Below are positions 7,726 through 15,832 of a stretch of DNA of 19,876 nt, piece by piece (position 1 is the first letter of the stretch; each line of letters begins with the position of its first letter). The position numbers and the translations under genes are program-made. The DNA lies in NCBI GenBank assembly GCA_028571885.1, contig JAPVVU010000009.1:1-19876 (forward strand), read 5' to 3'. This DNA is from Gammaproteobacteria bacterium. GTDB taxonomy: Bacteria; Pseudomonadota; Gammaproteobacteria; GRL18. Below the pieces are notes generated by a model that searched no databases, was not told where the DNA came from, and saw only the letters and a program-made list of their open reading frames with translations.

Positions 7726-7767
7726 TAAGTATATTACGTGATTATATTAACACCAACTTGAGCTATT

Positions 7768-10209
7768 ATGCGTCGCCTATATCAACTTTTTCTGACTCTC
7801 CTCACACTTTTTCTTACAATTGCAGTTGTTTCTGTGATCACAATCACATCAGCTTATTTCTATTTTGAGCCGAAATTACCCGAGATTGATGTCTTAAAAG
7901 ATGTACAACTACAAGTACCTTTAAGAGTGTACTCCGCTGACAACAAACTGCTGGCTGAATTTGGAGAAAAGAAGCGTGAACCAGTGGAATATCATGAGAT
8001 TCCTGAGACCTTAATTCAGGCTATTATTTCAGCAGAAGACGAAAGTTTTTTTCATCATCCTGGAGTTGACTACAAGGGCATACTCCGGGCAGTCGTACAC
8101 TTAATCAGGACAGGTACAAAGGGCCAGGGTGGTAGTACCATTACCATGCAGGTTGCCAGAAACTTCTTCTTAACTCGAGATAAAACTTATATTCGTAAAT
8201 TAAATGAAATATTTTTATCTTTAAAAATTGAAAAAGAGTTGTCAAAACAAGAAATTATGGCGCTCTATATGAATAAAATTTATCTGGGACATCGCTCATA
8301 CGGCATAGCGGCGGCAGCTAAAGTTTATTATGGTAAGCCTCTGAGTGAATTATCGCTTGAACAATATGCAATGATTGCAGGTTTACCTAAAGCGCCATCA
8401 AAATATAACCCGGTCACCAATCCTCAACGAGCAACTATTCGCAGAAATTACGTTCTGTCCAGGATGCATGAATTAAACTATATTTCTCAGGAACAATATA
8501 CAAAAGCAGTTCAAACGGTTGATAATGCCGACATCCATAGCGCTAACATTGAAGTGGAAGCACCTTATATCGCAGAAATGGTACGCGCTCAAATGGCCAG
8601 CAAATATGGCAATGATGTATATACAGCTGGTTTCAATGTCTACACTACTATTTCTAATAAAATGCAGACTGCCGCCAACCAGGCCCTTCGCTCTGCCTTA
8701 ATGAGTTATGAACACCGACACGGCTATAAAGGTATCCTGGGGCATTTTGACCTGGAACCCAATACGCCGATTTTGGAACAGATAAAATTACTCAAAGAAT
8801 TCAGACCTGTTGGTCACCTGAAACCTGCCTTAGTGATTTCTATTTCAGAGTTACCACCAGAAGCTCCCGCTGAAAAAAAATCTAAAGGAACGAAAAACAA
8901 TCAACAGGTACAGCTATTACTGAAAGACGGCAGCACACCTTCTTTAAATTGGAAACACATTAAATGGGCAAAAAAGTACATCAATGATAAGCGTATGGGC
9001 CCTAAACTGAAAAAAGTTGAAGATGTAATCAATGTCGGAGATGTCATCTATGTAGAACAGCTTAAAAACACAGAATATGCTTTGGCACAAATTCCAGAGG
9101 CCTCAGCGGCACTCGTATCACTTAACCCTCAAAATGGTGCAATTAATGCCCTGACGGGTGGCTTTGATTATTATCACAGTAAGTTTAATCGAGTCATACA
9201 GGCTAAGCGCCAGCCTGGCTCAAATTTTAAACCTTTTATATACTCAGCTGCATTAAACAAGGGTTATACAACAGCTACTCTGATTAATGATGCCCCGGTT
9301 GTGTTCAAAGACAGTTACCTGGAGGGTTTTTGGCGTCCAGATAACTATAGCGGTAAGTTTTTTGGTCCAACACGTCTGCGAAAAGGCTTAATAAAATCCA
9401 GAAATTTAGTTTCTATTCGCATACTGCGTGATATTGGCATTAATTACGCCATTGATTATGTACAACGTTTTGGTTTTATGGAAAATGAATTACCCAAAAA
9501 TCTCTCCCTGGCGCTGGGCAGTGCAACCCTGACCCCCATTCAAATTGCACGGGGGTACGCTATTCTGGCCAATGGTGGTTACGACGTGAAACCATGGTTT
9601 ATTGAGCGCATTGAAAATCCTCATCACGAGGTAATTTTTAAGCAGCAGCATACCAGCGTTTGCAGCAAAGACTATCCAATAGAGAGTTGCCCGGAAGATG
9701 AAAGTTTGCATGCTCCTCGTGTTGCAGCAGAAGACAATGTTTTTTTAATGACCACAATTATGCGTGATGTAATAAAATATGGCACTGGAAGAAAGGCGCT
9801 TAAACTGGGGCGCAAAGATTTAGCGGGTAAAACAGGCACTACCAATGACCAGCTTGATGCCTGGTTCTCAGGATTTAACCGGCAGGTTATGGCCACGGCC
9901 TGGGTAGGATTTGATACCCCCCGTTCATTAGGTCGACGAGAATTTGGCGGCACCGCATCACTGCCCATGTGGATGGACTTTATGGCAGTTGCTTTGAAGG
10001 ATATGCCGGAACAACCCTTAACACCGCCGGAAAATATAATCACCGTAAAAATTGATTCCGAAACAGGGCTGCTTGCATCTGCTAGCTCCCAAAAAACACA
10101 ATATGAATTTTTCATTGAAGGCACCGAACCACAACGTTCGGGTGTTGAATCTGGTTCAACCGCTGTTTCCGGGAGCAATAATGAAGCAGCAAATGAAGAA
10201 CTCTTCTAG
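7768..10209 (+). CDS. mrcA: Penicillin-binding protein 1A (bifunctional glycosyltransferase/transpeptidase)
   Basis: Class A PBP that polymerises and cross-links peptidoglycan, anchored in the inner membrane with periplasmic catalytic domains. The 813-aa protein has a membrane helix at about 8-30. The GT51 domain (about 50-225) carries the catalytic E90 in EDESFFHHPGVD, GGSTITMQVARNFFL (121-135) and a KELSKQEIMALYMNKIYLG segment. An OB-like insert (about 317-435), characteristic of PBP1A, contains a lysine-rich stretch. The transpeptidase has SxxK at S485-K488 (GSNFKPF), SxN at S544-N546 and KTG at K688-G690. The tail (about 785-813) is low-complexity and Ser/Asn/Glu-rich. Start is ATG at 7768 with a weak Shine-Dalgarno. 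It is divergent from pilM, as I recall for Pseudomonas ponA, and followed after 18 bp by an uncharacterised gene. Confidence 0.97.
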   Translation: MRRLYQLFLTLLTLFLTIAVVSVITITSAYFYFEPKLPEIDVLKDVQLQVPLRVYSADNKLLAEFGEKKREPVEYHEIPETLIQAIISAEDESFFHHPGVDYKGILRAVVHLIRTGTKGQGGSTITMQVARNFFLTRDKTYIRKLNEIFLSLKIEKELSKQEIMALYMNKIYLGHRSYGIAAAAKVYYGKPLSELSLEQYAMIAGLPKAPSKYNPVTNPQRATIRRNYVLSRMHELNYISQEQYTKAVQTVDNADIHSANIEVEAPYIAEMVRAQMASKYGNDVYTAGFNVYTTISNKMQTAANQALRSALMSYEHRHGYKGILGHFDLEPNTPILEQIKLLKEFRPVGHLKPALVISISELPPEAPAEKKSKGTKNNQQVQLLLKDGSTPSLNWKHIKWAKKYINDKRMGPKLKKVEDVINVGDVIYVEQLKNTEYALAQIPEASAALVSLNPQNGAINALTGGFDYYHSKFNRVIQAKRQPGSNFKPFIYSAALNKGYTTATLINDAPVVFKDSYLEGFWRPDNYSGKFFGPTRLRKGLIKSRNLVSIRILRDIGINYAIDYVQRFGFMENELPKNLSLALGSATLTPIQIARGYAILANGGYDVKPWFIERIENPHHEVIFKQQHTSVCSKDYPIESCPEDESLHAPRVAAEDNVFLMTTIMRDVIKYGTGRKALKLGRKDLAGKTGTTNDQLDAWFSGFNRQVMATAWVGFDTPRSLGRREFGGTASLPMWMDFMAVALKDMPEQPLTPPENIITVKIDSETGLLASASSQKTQYEFFIEGTEPQRSGVESGSTAVSGSNNEAANEELF

Positions 10210-10227
10210 CACAGGATTAGGTGGAGT

Positions 10228-10914
10228 ATGAAATATATTTCAACTCCAGATAATAGCAGCCACTCTAAAGCTGTCTCCAAAAAAATTCGCTCTCCGCAAA
10301 AAAAGCGATATAAACTGCGGCAGCAAATTGCAGTCGAAGCTGCGCGTCTGATGAGTGAAGAAGGCATTGATAATATTCACAATGCTCGAAAAAAAGCGGC
10401 TCACTGGCTTGGTATTCATGATGAGCATACATTACCTGACGATGATGAGATTTTGTTCCAGGTTAAAACACATCAATCTTTATATCAATCGTCCTCTCAT
10501 AAACAATTACTAGCCAATTTGAGAAAAACTGCGCTCAATGCCATGCAGCTGGTGAGTGCCTTCAAGCCGAAATTAATTGGTGCAGTACTGCTGGGCTATG
10601 CTCACGAACACAGCAGCATCGATATTCTGATTATGGCAGACACACCCGAAGAACTTGCAGTCTTATTGATAGCACATAATATTCCTTACCAACTTCGAGA
10701 CTGGAAATTATTTTTCAGCAAACCCGGCTCTAAGTCAAAACACCATGAACAATCTGTACCGGCGTATCAGTTTTATGCGGGGGATCAGTTAATTAATTTA
10801 ATCGTGCTATCTGAAAATCAAAGAAACATGGTTCCTCTCGATCCAGGCAATTGGCAGACTATACAAAAGGCTTCACTCACACAAGTCGAGGCGTTGTTAA
10901 AAAATAATGGTTAA
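10228..10914 (+). CDS. Uncharacterised protein with degenerate nucleotidyltransferase-like motif
   Basis: Not firmly recognised. The 228-aa, soluble, basic protein shows no signal peptide or membrane helix. After a Lys/Arg-rich, probably disordered start (1-30), residues 30-62 (RQQIAVEAARLMSEEGIDN, then a KKAAHWLG helix) resemble the helical N-terminus of a gammaproteobacterial family of uncharacterised nucleotidyltransferase-fold proteins. Residues 118-137 (GAVLLGYAHEHSSIDILIMA) align with the fold's G-x(5-6)-S-D-I-D-L signature, but the first metal-binding Asp is Ser130; only D132 remains. A conserved-looking C-terminal block PAYQFYAGDQLINLIVLS (178-195) follows. Catalytic activity is therefore doubtful. 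Start is ATG at 10228 with a strong AGGTGGAG Shine-Dalgarno. It lies 18 bp after mrcA, so probably co-transcribed. It ends 7 bp from the convergent malic enzyme stop. Confidence 0.85.
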   Translation: MKYISTPDNSSHSKAVSKKIRSPQKKRYKLRQQIAVEAARLMSEEGIDNIHNARKKAAHWLGIHDEHTLPDDDEILFQVKTHQSLYQSSSHKQLLANLRKTALNAMQLVSAFKPKLIGAVLLGYAHEHSSIDILIMADTPEELAVLLIAHNIPYQLRDWKLFFSKPGSKSKHHEQSVPAYQFYAGDQLINLIVLSENQRNMVPLDPGNWQTIQKASLTQVEALLKNNG

Positions 10915-10921
10915 AATAAAC

Positions 10922-12190
10922 CTATTTATGTTTATAGGGTCGATAAGGCATCCTGGCAACACCGCTGTCAATGGCAGCTTGAGCGACAGCAGGCGGAACC
11001 GCTGCCATTAATCTGGGATCAAATGGTTTAGGGATAATATAATCCGGACCAAACGTCAGACTGCCCATACCATAAGCCTGCAGCACTTCTTCAGGAACAG
11101 GAAGCCTGGCAAGATCAGCCAGAGCCTTGACTGCGGCAATTTCCATTTGGGTATTAATTGTTGATGCCCTCACATCCAGAGCACCTCGAAAAATAAAGGG
11201 AAATCCAAGCACATTATTCACTTGATTTGGAAAGTCTGAGCGCCCGGTTGCCATAATTAAATCATCCCTGACTGATTGAGCCACATCAGGTGAAATCTCA
11301 GGATCAGGATTAGAAAGTGCAAAAATGATGGGATTATCAGCCATTGCAGCAACCATTTCAGCTGAAACCAGATTTGGACCGGAAACGCCAATTAGAACAT
11401 CAGCATCCTGCATAGCTTCAGCCAATGTTCGTTCATCTGTTTCTGTAGCAAATTCCATTTTATAGATATTGAGATCTTTGCGCCCATTATGAACAACACC
11501 TTTTCTATCAATGAGATTTATCTGCTGCTTTTTTACGCCTAAAGACACCAGAAGACGCATAGATGCAATACCTGCTGAACCTGCACCAATACAAACTATC
11601 TTGATTTTATCCAATGCCTTTTTTTGTATTTCTAAAGCATTGAGTAGGCCTGCCGCGATAATAATGGCGGTACCGTGCTGGTCATCGTGAAACACGGGAA
11701 TATCCAAACGGGCTTTTAATTCTTTTTCAATTTCAAAACAGTGCGGAGCGGCAATATCTTCCAGATTAATGCCTCCAAAAGTAGGCGCAATATTAGCAAC
11801 GGTTTCAATAAAAGACGCCTGAGAAGGCGCATTCACTTCCAGGTCAAACACATCAATACCAGCGAACTGCTTAAATAAAACCCCTTTTCCTTCCATAACA
11901 GGCTTTCCTGCCAGGGCACCGACATTGCCCAGGCCTAATACTGCCGTACCATCCGTAATCACTGCCACCAGATTACCTTTGCTGGTATATTTATAAGCTA
12001 ACTCAGGATCTTTGGCTATTTCTCGTACCGGTTCTGCAACACCAGGAGTATATGCCAGAGATAAATCATCCTGCTGCTCACAGGGCTTACTTGGAATAAC
12101 ACTGATCTTTCCTGGCGTTGGCATTGAATGATAATTCAGAGCTCTTTCACGTAAGGTTTTTTGCTGTTTTTTATCAATATTATCAGACAT
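10922..12190 (-). CDS. NAD(P)-dependent malic enzyme, short form
   Basis: Oxidative decarboxylation of malate to pyruvate, yielding NADH or NADPH, in the cytosol. At 422 aa it is the short type without the C-terminal phosphotransacetylase-like domain of E. coli MaeB. Signatures are LAYTPGVAEP (46-54) with the catalytic-type Tyr47, VITDGTAVLGLGNVG (77-91), AGKPVMEGKG with conserved lysines (94-103), INLEDIAAP (141-149) and FHDDQHGTA (167-175) with the metal-binding acidic residues, and the dinucleotide motif GAGSAG (202-207). Cofactor choice cannot be read from the sequence. Start is ATG at 12190, with AGG unusually close. It lies 72 bp downstream of the nuclease gene, in the same order as I recall for Pseudomonas. 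Confidence 0.95.
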   Translation of the reverse strand: MSDNIDKKQQKTLRERALNYHSMPTPGKISVIPSKPCEQQDDLSLAYTPGVAEPVREIAKDPELAYKYTSKGNLVAVITDGTAVLGLGNVGALAGKPVMEGKGVLFKQFAGIDVFDLEVNAPSQASFIETVANIAPTFGGINLEDIAAPHCFEIEKELKARLDIPVFHDDQHGTAIIIAAGLLNALEIQKKALDKIKIVCIGAGSAGIASMRLLVSLGVKKQQINLIDRKGVVHNGRKDLNIYKMEFATETDERTLAEAMQDADVLIGVSGPNLVSAEMVAAMADNPIIFALSNPDPEISPDVAQSVRDDLIMATGRSDFPNQVNNVLGFPFIFRGALDVRASTINTQMEIAAVKALADLARLPVPEEVLQAYGMGSLTFGPDYIIPKPFDPRLMAAVPPAVAQAAIDSGVARMPYRPYKHK

Positions 12191-12224
12191 TTCCTATCCC
12201 AAAATCAGTTGAAGACCTATAAGT

Positions 12225-12251
12225 AGTATAGACTAAAAAATTTAAACTCAA
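12225..12251 (-). promoter_or_regulatory. Weak candidate promoter for the malic enzyme gene
   Basis: On the minus strand TTGAGT (12246-12251) and TATACT (12225-12230) are separated by 15 bp, shorter than the optimal 17. The -10 box is 34 bp before the start codon. It lies in the 72-bp gap after the nuclease gene. Confidence 0.3.
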
Positions 12252-12262
12252 TATTTATGAAC

Positions 12263-13081
12263 TTACAGATTAAGATCATAAGCCGTGCGAACATTGATTG
12301 ATTGTCGACCTTTATAAGTGCTCACCCAACCTCTGACGCGTATATGTTTGCCGATTAATCCCTTGAGATTCATATTCGAAAAATATTTTCTATCTTTTTT
12401 AGCAATGCGAACAGATAATTTTGAGCTCAGCTTTAGATAAATACTTTTTTTGCTTTCACTGTAATCTGAAACAGTGCCGCTGACGTAACGCAAGCCTTTG
12501 CTTTTTAATGATAACTGGCTCGCTTTAAGCCATTGATTCTCAGATAATTTCCATAAACCCAACTTTGCATCTCGCGCTTTTTTCTCGATATTGCGATAGC
12601 AATTAATGCGACTATCATTAGGCGGAACGACAATGCTATGAGCCAGGCCTTTAGACAATAAAATTTGTTCGACGCTTCGACCATCGACTAAGCTGACATA
12701 AGCCAGTAAGCGCTTATAGCGATCTTTTTTATCCTTATCATAAGACAGACCAATTTTCTTATGATTTTTTAATAGCTCAACTAATGCTTCATAAGCCTGT
12801 AAACCGTAAGGCTGAGATGCCTCGCCGCGACGACCTAATTCTGGCGTATTAATACCAATAAGCCTTATCTTACGTCCATCATTTAAATGGAGAGTATCAC
12901 CATCAATGATCTTAGAAACCACCCCCCAATCAGCTACTTTAGCCAATTGCTGCCTGGCAGACAGGCAATTATCACCTGCTATAACCGGCTGGGTAAAACA
13001 AAGAGTAAAAAAAAGAGCAAAAAAAAGGCACTTCAAAAAACTGAAGTACCTTTTTTCTATCGTTTGTAGTACCAGTAACAT
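12263..13081 (-). CDS. Secreted thermonuclease-family protein with C-terminal OB-like domain
   Basis: A staphylococcal-nuclease-fold protein, probably exported and acting on DNA or RNA in the periplasm or outside. From ATG 13081 it has 272 aa. A hydrophobic signal peptide (about 16-35) ends near PVIAG. The SNase domain (about 50-180) carries D60 and D62 (IDGDTLHL), R73 and E81 (IRLIGINTPE), and R124 (DRYKRLLAYV), matching the nuclease D19, D21, R35, E43 and R87; N78 replaces the usual Asp40. A second beta-rich domain (about 198-270, SGTVSDY, then HIRVRGWVSTYKGRQSINV) looks like an OB fold. No Shine-Dalgarno is seen at the ATG. A TTG at 13036 would give a tidy signal peptide starting MKCLFFALFF. 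It lies between rpmE and the malic enzyme gene. Confidence 0.88.
   Translation of the reverse strand: MLLVLQTIEKRYFSFLKCLFFALFFTLCFTQPVIAGDNCLSARQQLAKVADWGVVSKIIDGDTLHLNDGRKIRLIGINTPELGRRGEASQPYGLQAYEALVELLKNHKKIGLSYDKDKKDRYKRLLAYVSLVDGRSVEQILLSKGLAHSIVVPPNDSRINCYRNIEKKARDAKLGLWKLSENQWLKASQLSLKSKGLRYVSGTVSDYSESKKSIYLKLSSKLSVRIAKKDRKYFSNMNLKGLIGKHIRVRGWVSTYKGRQSINVRTAYDLNL
13021..13056 (-). terminator. Likely rpmE terminator embedded in the nuclease 5' coding region
   Basis: Bases 13021-13035 pair with 13042-13056 (14 of 15, one mismatch or wobble) around a 6-nt loop. On the minus strand GGTACTTCA and TGAAGTGCC form the stem and eight T follow (13026 down to 13019). This is a textbook intrinsic terminator 44 bp beyond the rpmE stop, yet it is read in frame as part of the nuclease signal peptide if translation starts at 13081. 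Confidence 0.75.
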
Positions 13082-13099
13082 AAATGAGGTATTAAACGA

Positions 13100-13309
13100 T
13101 TATTTCTTCATTCCATACTTCTGACGGAACTTGTCAACACGACCAGCAGTATCAACCAGCTTCTGCTTACCAGTATAAAAAGGATGGCATGCTGAACATA
13201 CCTCAATAGATAATGTGTCCTGACCGAGCGTAGAGCCTGTGGTAAAAGTGTTCCCGCAACTACACGTCACTTCTACTTGATTATATTTTGGGTGGATATC
13301 TGCTTGCAT
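13100..13309 (-). CDS. rpmE: 50S ribosomal protein L31 (zinc-binding form)
   Basis: Component of the large ribosomal subunit at the inter-subunit bridge. The 69-aa length is standard. It is the C+ paralogue: C16 and C18 (VTCSCGN) plus C38 and C41 (EVCSACHPFYTGKQK) provide the zinc ligands, so this is not the zinc-independent YkgM type. Start is ATG at 13309 with AAAGG about 9 nt upstream. A good sigma-70 promoter lies about 87 bp upstream, so it is likely transcribed independently of rho. The stop is 18 bp from the nuclease ATG. In E. coli and Pseudomonas rpmE neighbours priA; here rho is on the upstream side. Confidence 0.97.
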   Translation of the reverse strand: MQADIHPKYNQVEVTCSCGNTFTTGSTLGQDTLSIEVCSACHPFYTGKQKLVDTAGRVDKFRQKYGMKK

Positions 13310-13395
13310 AATATTAAACCTTTATAAATTCTTTGAATGCCGCCGCCAACAATTATATTAAGAATATTGGTACCGCAAACTATTAGGAACGCAGG

Positions 13396-13424
13396 ATCAT
13401 ACGCTTCTTTTATTTGTTTTTCAA
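13396..13424 (-). promoter_or_regulatory. Sigma-70-type promoter of rpmE
   Basis: On the minus strand TTGAAA (13419-13424) and TATGAT (13396-13401) are separated by exactly 17 bp. Transcription would begin near 13389, leaving an 80-nt leader before the rpmE ATG at 13309. The rest of the 213-bp rho-rpmE gap shows no strong terminator for rho. Confidence 0.6.
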
Positions 13425-13522
13425 GAAAAACGCGACCATTACAGATAAATAAAAATGCTTCCCCCGCTTTTCTCCCGGAGATAGTCAAGTCATTTAGTTC
13501 AAGAACAGCTAAGAGCCGCTTT

Positions 13523-14779
13523 TTAACGATTCATTGAATTAAAGAATTCAGCATTTGTTTTAGTATCACTCATTTTATCCTGCATAAACTCCATAGCACT
13601 GATCTCATCCATCGGGTGCAGGATTTTACGAAGGATCCAGACTTTATGTAAGTCTTCAGGGTTCATTAACAAGTCTTCTTTACGAGTGCCGGAGCGATTA
13701 ACATTAATGGCAGGATAAATCCTTTTCTCAGCAAGCTTACGACTCAGATGTAATTCCATATTACCCGTGCCTTTAAACTCTTCATAAATCACTTCATCCA
13801 TTTTTGACCCGGTGTCAATCAGCGCTGTCGCCAGAATAGTTAAAGAACCACCTTCTTCAATATTTCGCGCCGCACCAAAGAAACGTTTAGGACGTTGTAA
13901 TGCATTAGCATCCACACCACCGGTTAAAACCTTACCTGATGATGGGATAACGGTATTGTAAGCACGTGCAAGACGAGTAATTGAATCCAGCAGGATCACC
14001 ACATCTTTCTTGTGTTCAACCAGGCGCTTGGCTTTTTCAATCACCATTTCAGCAACCTGAACGTGGCGACTGGCAGGCTCATCGAAGGTGGACGAAATGA
14101 CTTCACCTTTTACTGAGCGCGACATCTCTGTGACTTCTTCAGGACGTTCATCAATAAGAAGAACCATTAAAAAACATTCCGGATGATTAGCGACAATCGA
14201 TTGTGCAATATTCTGCAACATCATTGTTTTACCCGTTTTAGGGGGAGCAACAATCAGGCCTCGCTGGCCTTTGCCAGTTGGTGACATCAAATCAATCACA
14301 CGGGCAGTAAAATCTTCTGTACTGCCATTACCCTGTTCCATGGTAAAACGCTCATTAGGAAACAAAGGTGTCAAATTTTCAAATAAAACTTTATGGCGAG
14401 AATGTTCCGGCAGATCAAAGTTAATTTCATTTACTTTTAATAAAGCAAAATAGCGCTCACCATCTTTAGGCGGTCTGATTTTTCCCGAAACAGTATCACC
14501 CGTTCTTAAACCAAAGCGTCTTATTTGACTTGGGGAAACGTAAATGTCATCCGGCCCTGCCAGATAAGAGCAATCTGCCGAACGCAAAAATCCAAAGCCA
14601 TCCTGAAGAATCTCCAGGACACCATCACCATAAATATCTTCACCATTCTTTGCTTGTGCTTTAAGAATCGAAAATACGACATCCTGTTTTCTGGCTCTGG
14701 AAATATTTTCAATTTTAAGTTCTGTAGCGATGTCCAGTAGTTCGGAAGCAGGTTTCTGCTTTAATTCGGTGAGATTCAT
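13523..14779 (-). CDS. rho: Transcription termination factor Rho
   Basis: Hexameric RNA-dependent ATPase that releases nascent RNA. The 418-aa length is nearly identical to E. coli (419). Rho N-terminal helical domain (about 1-45), cold-shock-like RNA-binding domain (about 50-120, GFGFLRSADCSYLAGPDDIYV), then the RecA-type motor with Walker A APPKTGKT (178-185, K181 and K184) and Walker B VVILLDSITRLARAYN (about 255-270). The Q-loop/R-loop region with SGKVLTGGVDANAL is also visible. Start is ATG at 14779 with AAAGG 5 nt upstream. It is preceded by a 518-bp leader after trxA, as in E. coli where trxA, a leader and rho are adjacent; autoregulation by Rho-dependent termination in that leader is plausible. 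Confidence 0.98.
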   Translation of the reverse strand: MNLTELKQKPASELLDIATELKIENISRARKQDVVFSILKAQAKNGEDIYGDGVLEILQDGFGFLRSADCSYLAGPDDIYVSPSQIRRFGLRTGDTVSGKIRPPKDGERYFALLKVNEINFDLPEHSRHKVLFENLTPLFPNERFTMEQGNGSTEDFTARVIDLMSPTGKGQRGLIVAPPKTGKTMMLQNIAQSIVANHPECFLMVLLIDERPEEVTEMSRSVKGEVISSTFDEPASRHVQVAEMVIEKAKRLVEHKKDVVILLDSITRLARAYNTVIPSSGKVLTGGVDANALQRPKRFFGAARNIEEGGSLTILATALIDTGSKMDEVIYEEFKGTGNMELHLSRKLAEKRIYPAINVNRSGTRKEDLLMNPEDLHKVWILRKILHPMDEISAMEFMQDKMSDTKTNAEFFNSMNR

Positions 14780-15297
14780 GTTGACCTTTGGCTTTCAGTA
14801 ATTGATGGTTAATTGGTATGCAATAATTGATATGGTTTTGAAAAAGTTTGGATGAGTATTGAATTCAGTTTTCAATTCGACTTTCATTCGAATATGAGTT
14901 GACGCAACTGGATTTTTTAGCTCTTACCAGCTTTCACCTGCTTTTAGTTGATTTCGTTCCTCTTGTTTAAAAGAAGAAGAAAAGACAAAGAAGGAGTCAA
15001 TTAAATAGTTAAAATTTTGTTCTGTCATATTCTCAGGTAGAGTATTGAAATTTTGTGGGGCTTATTACGAATGGGTAATGTTTAGAACCGTGTTTAGAAC
15101 TATGTTTAGAACTATTGTATAAAACCCTGATTAGGCTCTAACTCTAAAATAAGTTACCAAAACAATCAGACGAATATTAAAGTCTGCTTAATAACTTTTA
15201 TTGAATGAAATTTTGAGGAAGTCTATCCTAAAAAAAATATTATGTCCAGAACTTTATTAAAAATAATTAAATAAGGCTCCGGGCATAAATTAGGCAT
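14780..15297 (-). other. Long leader between trxA and rho
   Basis: 518 bp with no supported gene. On the minus strand a pyrimidine-rich, G-poor stretch lies at about 14967-14995 (CTCCTTCTTTGTCTTTTC type), of the composition Rho prefers. A 12-bp repeat is at 15079-15114. No clear intrinsic terminator follows trxA. I could not identify a convincing promoter or a leader peptide equivalent to E. coli rhoL. Confidence 0.45.
15079..15114. repeat. 12-bp tandem repeat, three copies, in the rho leader
   Basis: TGTTTAGAAC occurs at 15079-15088, 15091-15100 and 15103-15112, each followed by two variable bases (CG, TA, TA). It is an exact 12-bp period within the trxA-rho spacer. Confidence 0.85.
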
Positions 15298-15624
15298 TTA
15301 GATATTACTATCAATAAAAGCGGTCAGCTGCGATTTAGACACTGCACCTACTTTAGTTGCTTCTACCTGCCCGTTTTTATACATCATCAATGTTGGAATT
15401 CCACGTATGCCAAACTTTGGCGGGGTATTAGGATTATCATCGATGTTTAATTTAGCGACTTTTAAACGTCCTTCATATTCATCAGAAATCTCATCTAAAA
15501 TTGGCGCAATCATTTTACAAGGTCCACACCAGTCCGCCCAAAAATCAACCAATACCGGCAAATCATCCTGAAGCACTTCTTCATCAAAGGTATCATCCGA
15601 TACGTAAACGATCTTATCGCTCAA
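15298..15624 (-). CDS. trxA: Thioredoxin 1
   Basis: Cytosolic protein-disulfide reductase serving ribonucleotide reductase and other thiol enzymes. It has 108 aa from the TTG at 15624, matching E. coli TrxA (109) from MSDKI onward. The active site is WCGPC (C33, C36). KMIAPILDEI, AKLNIDDNP and the cis-proline loop GIRGIPTLMMYKNG are present. The open frame continues upstream without any ATG, but those extra residues have no counterpart. GGAG at 15633-15636, 8 nt before the TTG, supports this start. It lies upstream of rho on the same strand and is divergent from rep. Confidence 0.97.
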   Translation of the reverse strand: MSDKIVYVSDDTFDEEVLQDDLPVLVDFWADWCGPCKMIAPILDEISDEYEGRLKVAKLNIDDNPNTPPKFGIRGIPTLMMYKNGQVEATKVGAVSKSQLTAFIDSNI

Positions 15625-15632
15625 TTTAAATT

Positions 15633-15636
15633 CTCC
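15633..15636 (-). promoter_or_regulatory. Shine-Dalgarno deciding the trxA TTG start
   Basis: GGAG on the minus strand, 8 nt upstream of the TTG codon that begins the conserved thioredoxin N-terminus. Confidence 0.7.
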
Positions 15637-15702
15637 AAACTTGTCATGTACATTAAAAAACAGAGTATAAAAAAACAAAGTAAAATAACTACTATGAAAT
15701 AT

Positions 15703-15727
15703 CTTTGTCTTTCATCTTATGACAAAG
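15703..15727. promoter_or_regulatory. Inverted repeat in the trxA/rep divergent region
   Basis: CTTTGTC (15703-15709) and GACAAAG (15721-15727) form a perfect 7-bp inverted repeat with an 11-nt centre. It could be an operator or a small hairpin in the trxA leader. Function unknown. Confidence 0.3.
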
Positions 15728-15760
15728 GATATAGTTCAACGTCATAATATTCAAGCATCT

Positions 15761-15792
15761 TTGACAAATAATTCATAATTTATCCTTATATT
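15761..15792 (+). promoter_or_regulatory. Candidate rep promoter
   Basis: A perfect TTGACA at 15761-15766 is followed after 20 bp by TATATT (15787-15792). The -35 is consensus but the spacer is long, so the true -10 is uncertain. The element lies about 85 bp before the rep start. Confidence 0.3.
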
Positions 15793-15832
15793 AAACCTCT
15801 ACTCACCAGAATTTGTTAAAATATGCTTCCTT

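Larger units (their letters stand above)
7126..7767. other. Divergent AT-rich intergenic region pilM / mrcA
   Basis: About 640 bp without a convincing gene. It must hold the promoters of both flanking transcription units. On the minus strand a perfect TATAAT lies at 7195-7200, about 70 bp before pilM, but without a good -35 box. A 10-bp palindrome AGTGGCCACT is at 7253-7262. Near mrcA there is a palindrome and a -10 box, listed separately. A 39-codon open frame at 7451-7570 (plus) lacks a ribosome binding site and is not called. The middle part is featureless AT-rich sequence to my eye. Confidence 0.6.

Noticed and set aside
9672..10178. 168-codon open frame on the minus strand opposite the mrcA transpeptidase
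   Set aside because: Fully inside mrcA, antisense, no ribosome binding site or domain signature; a coding shadow.
10921..10938. Terminator between the convergent mrcA-linked gene and malic enzyme
   Set aside because: Only a 5-bp A/T-rich stem (CCTAT/ATAGG) inside coding sequence with no T run; too weak.
13273..13488. 71-codon minus-strand frame between rho and rpmE
   Set aside because: It overlaps the rpmE start region and the rpmE promoter, and has no motif or ribosome binding site.
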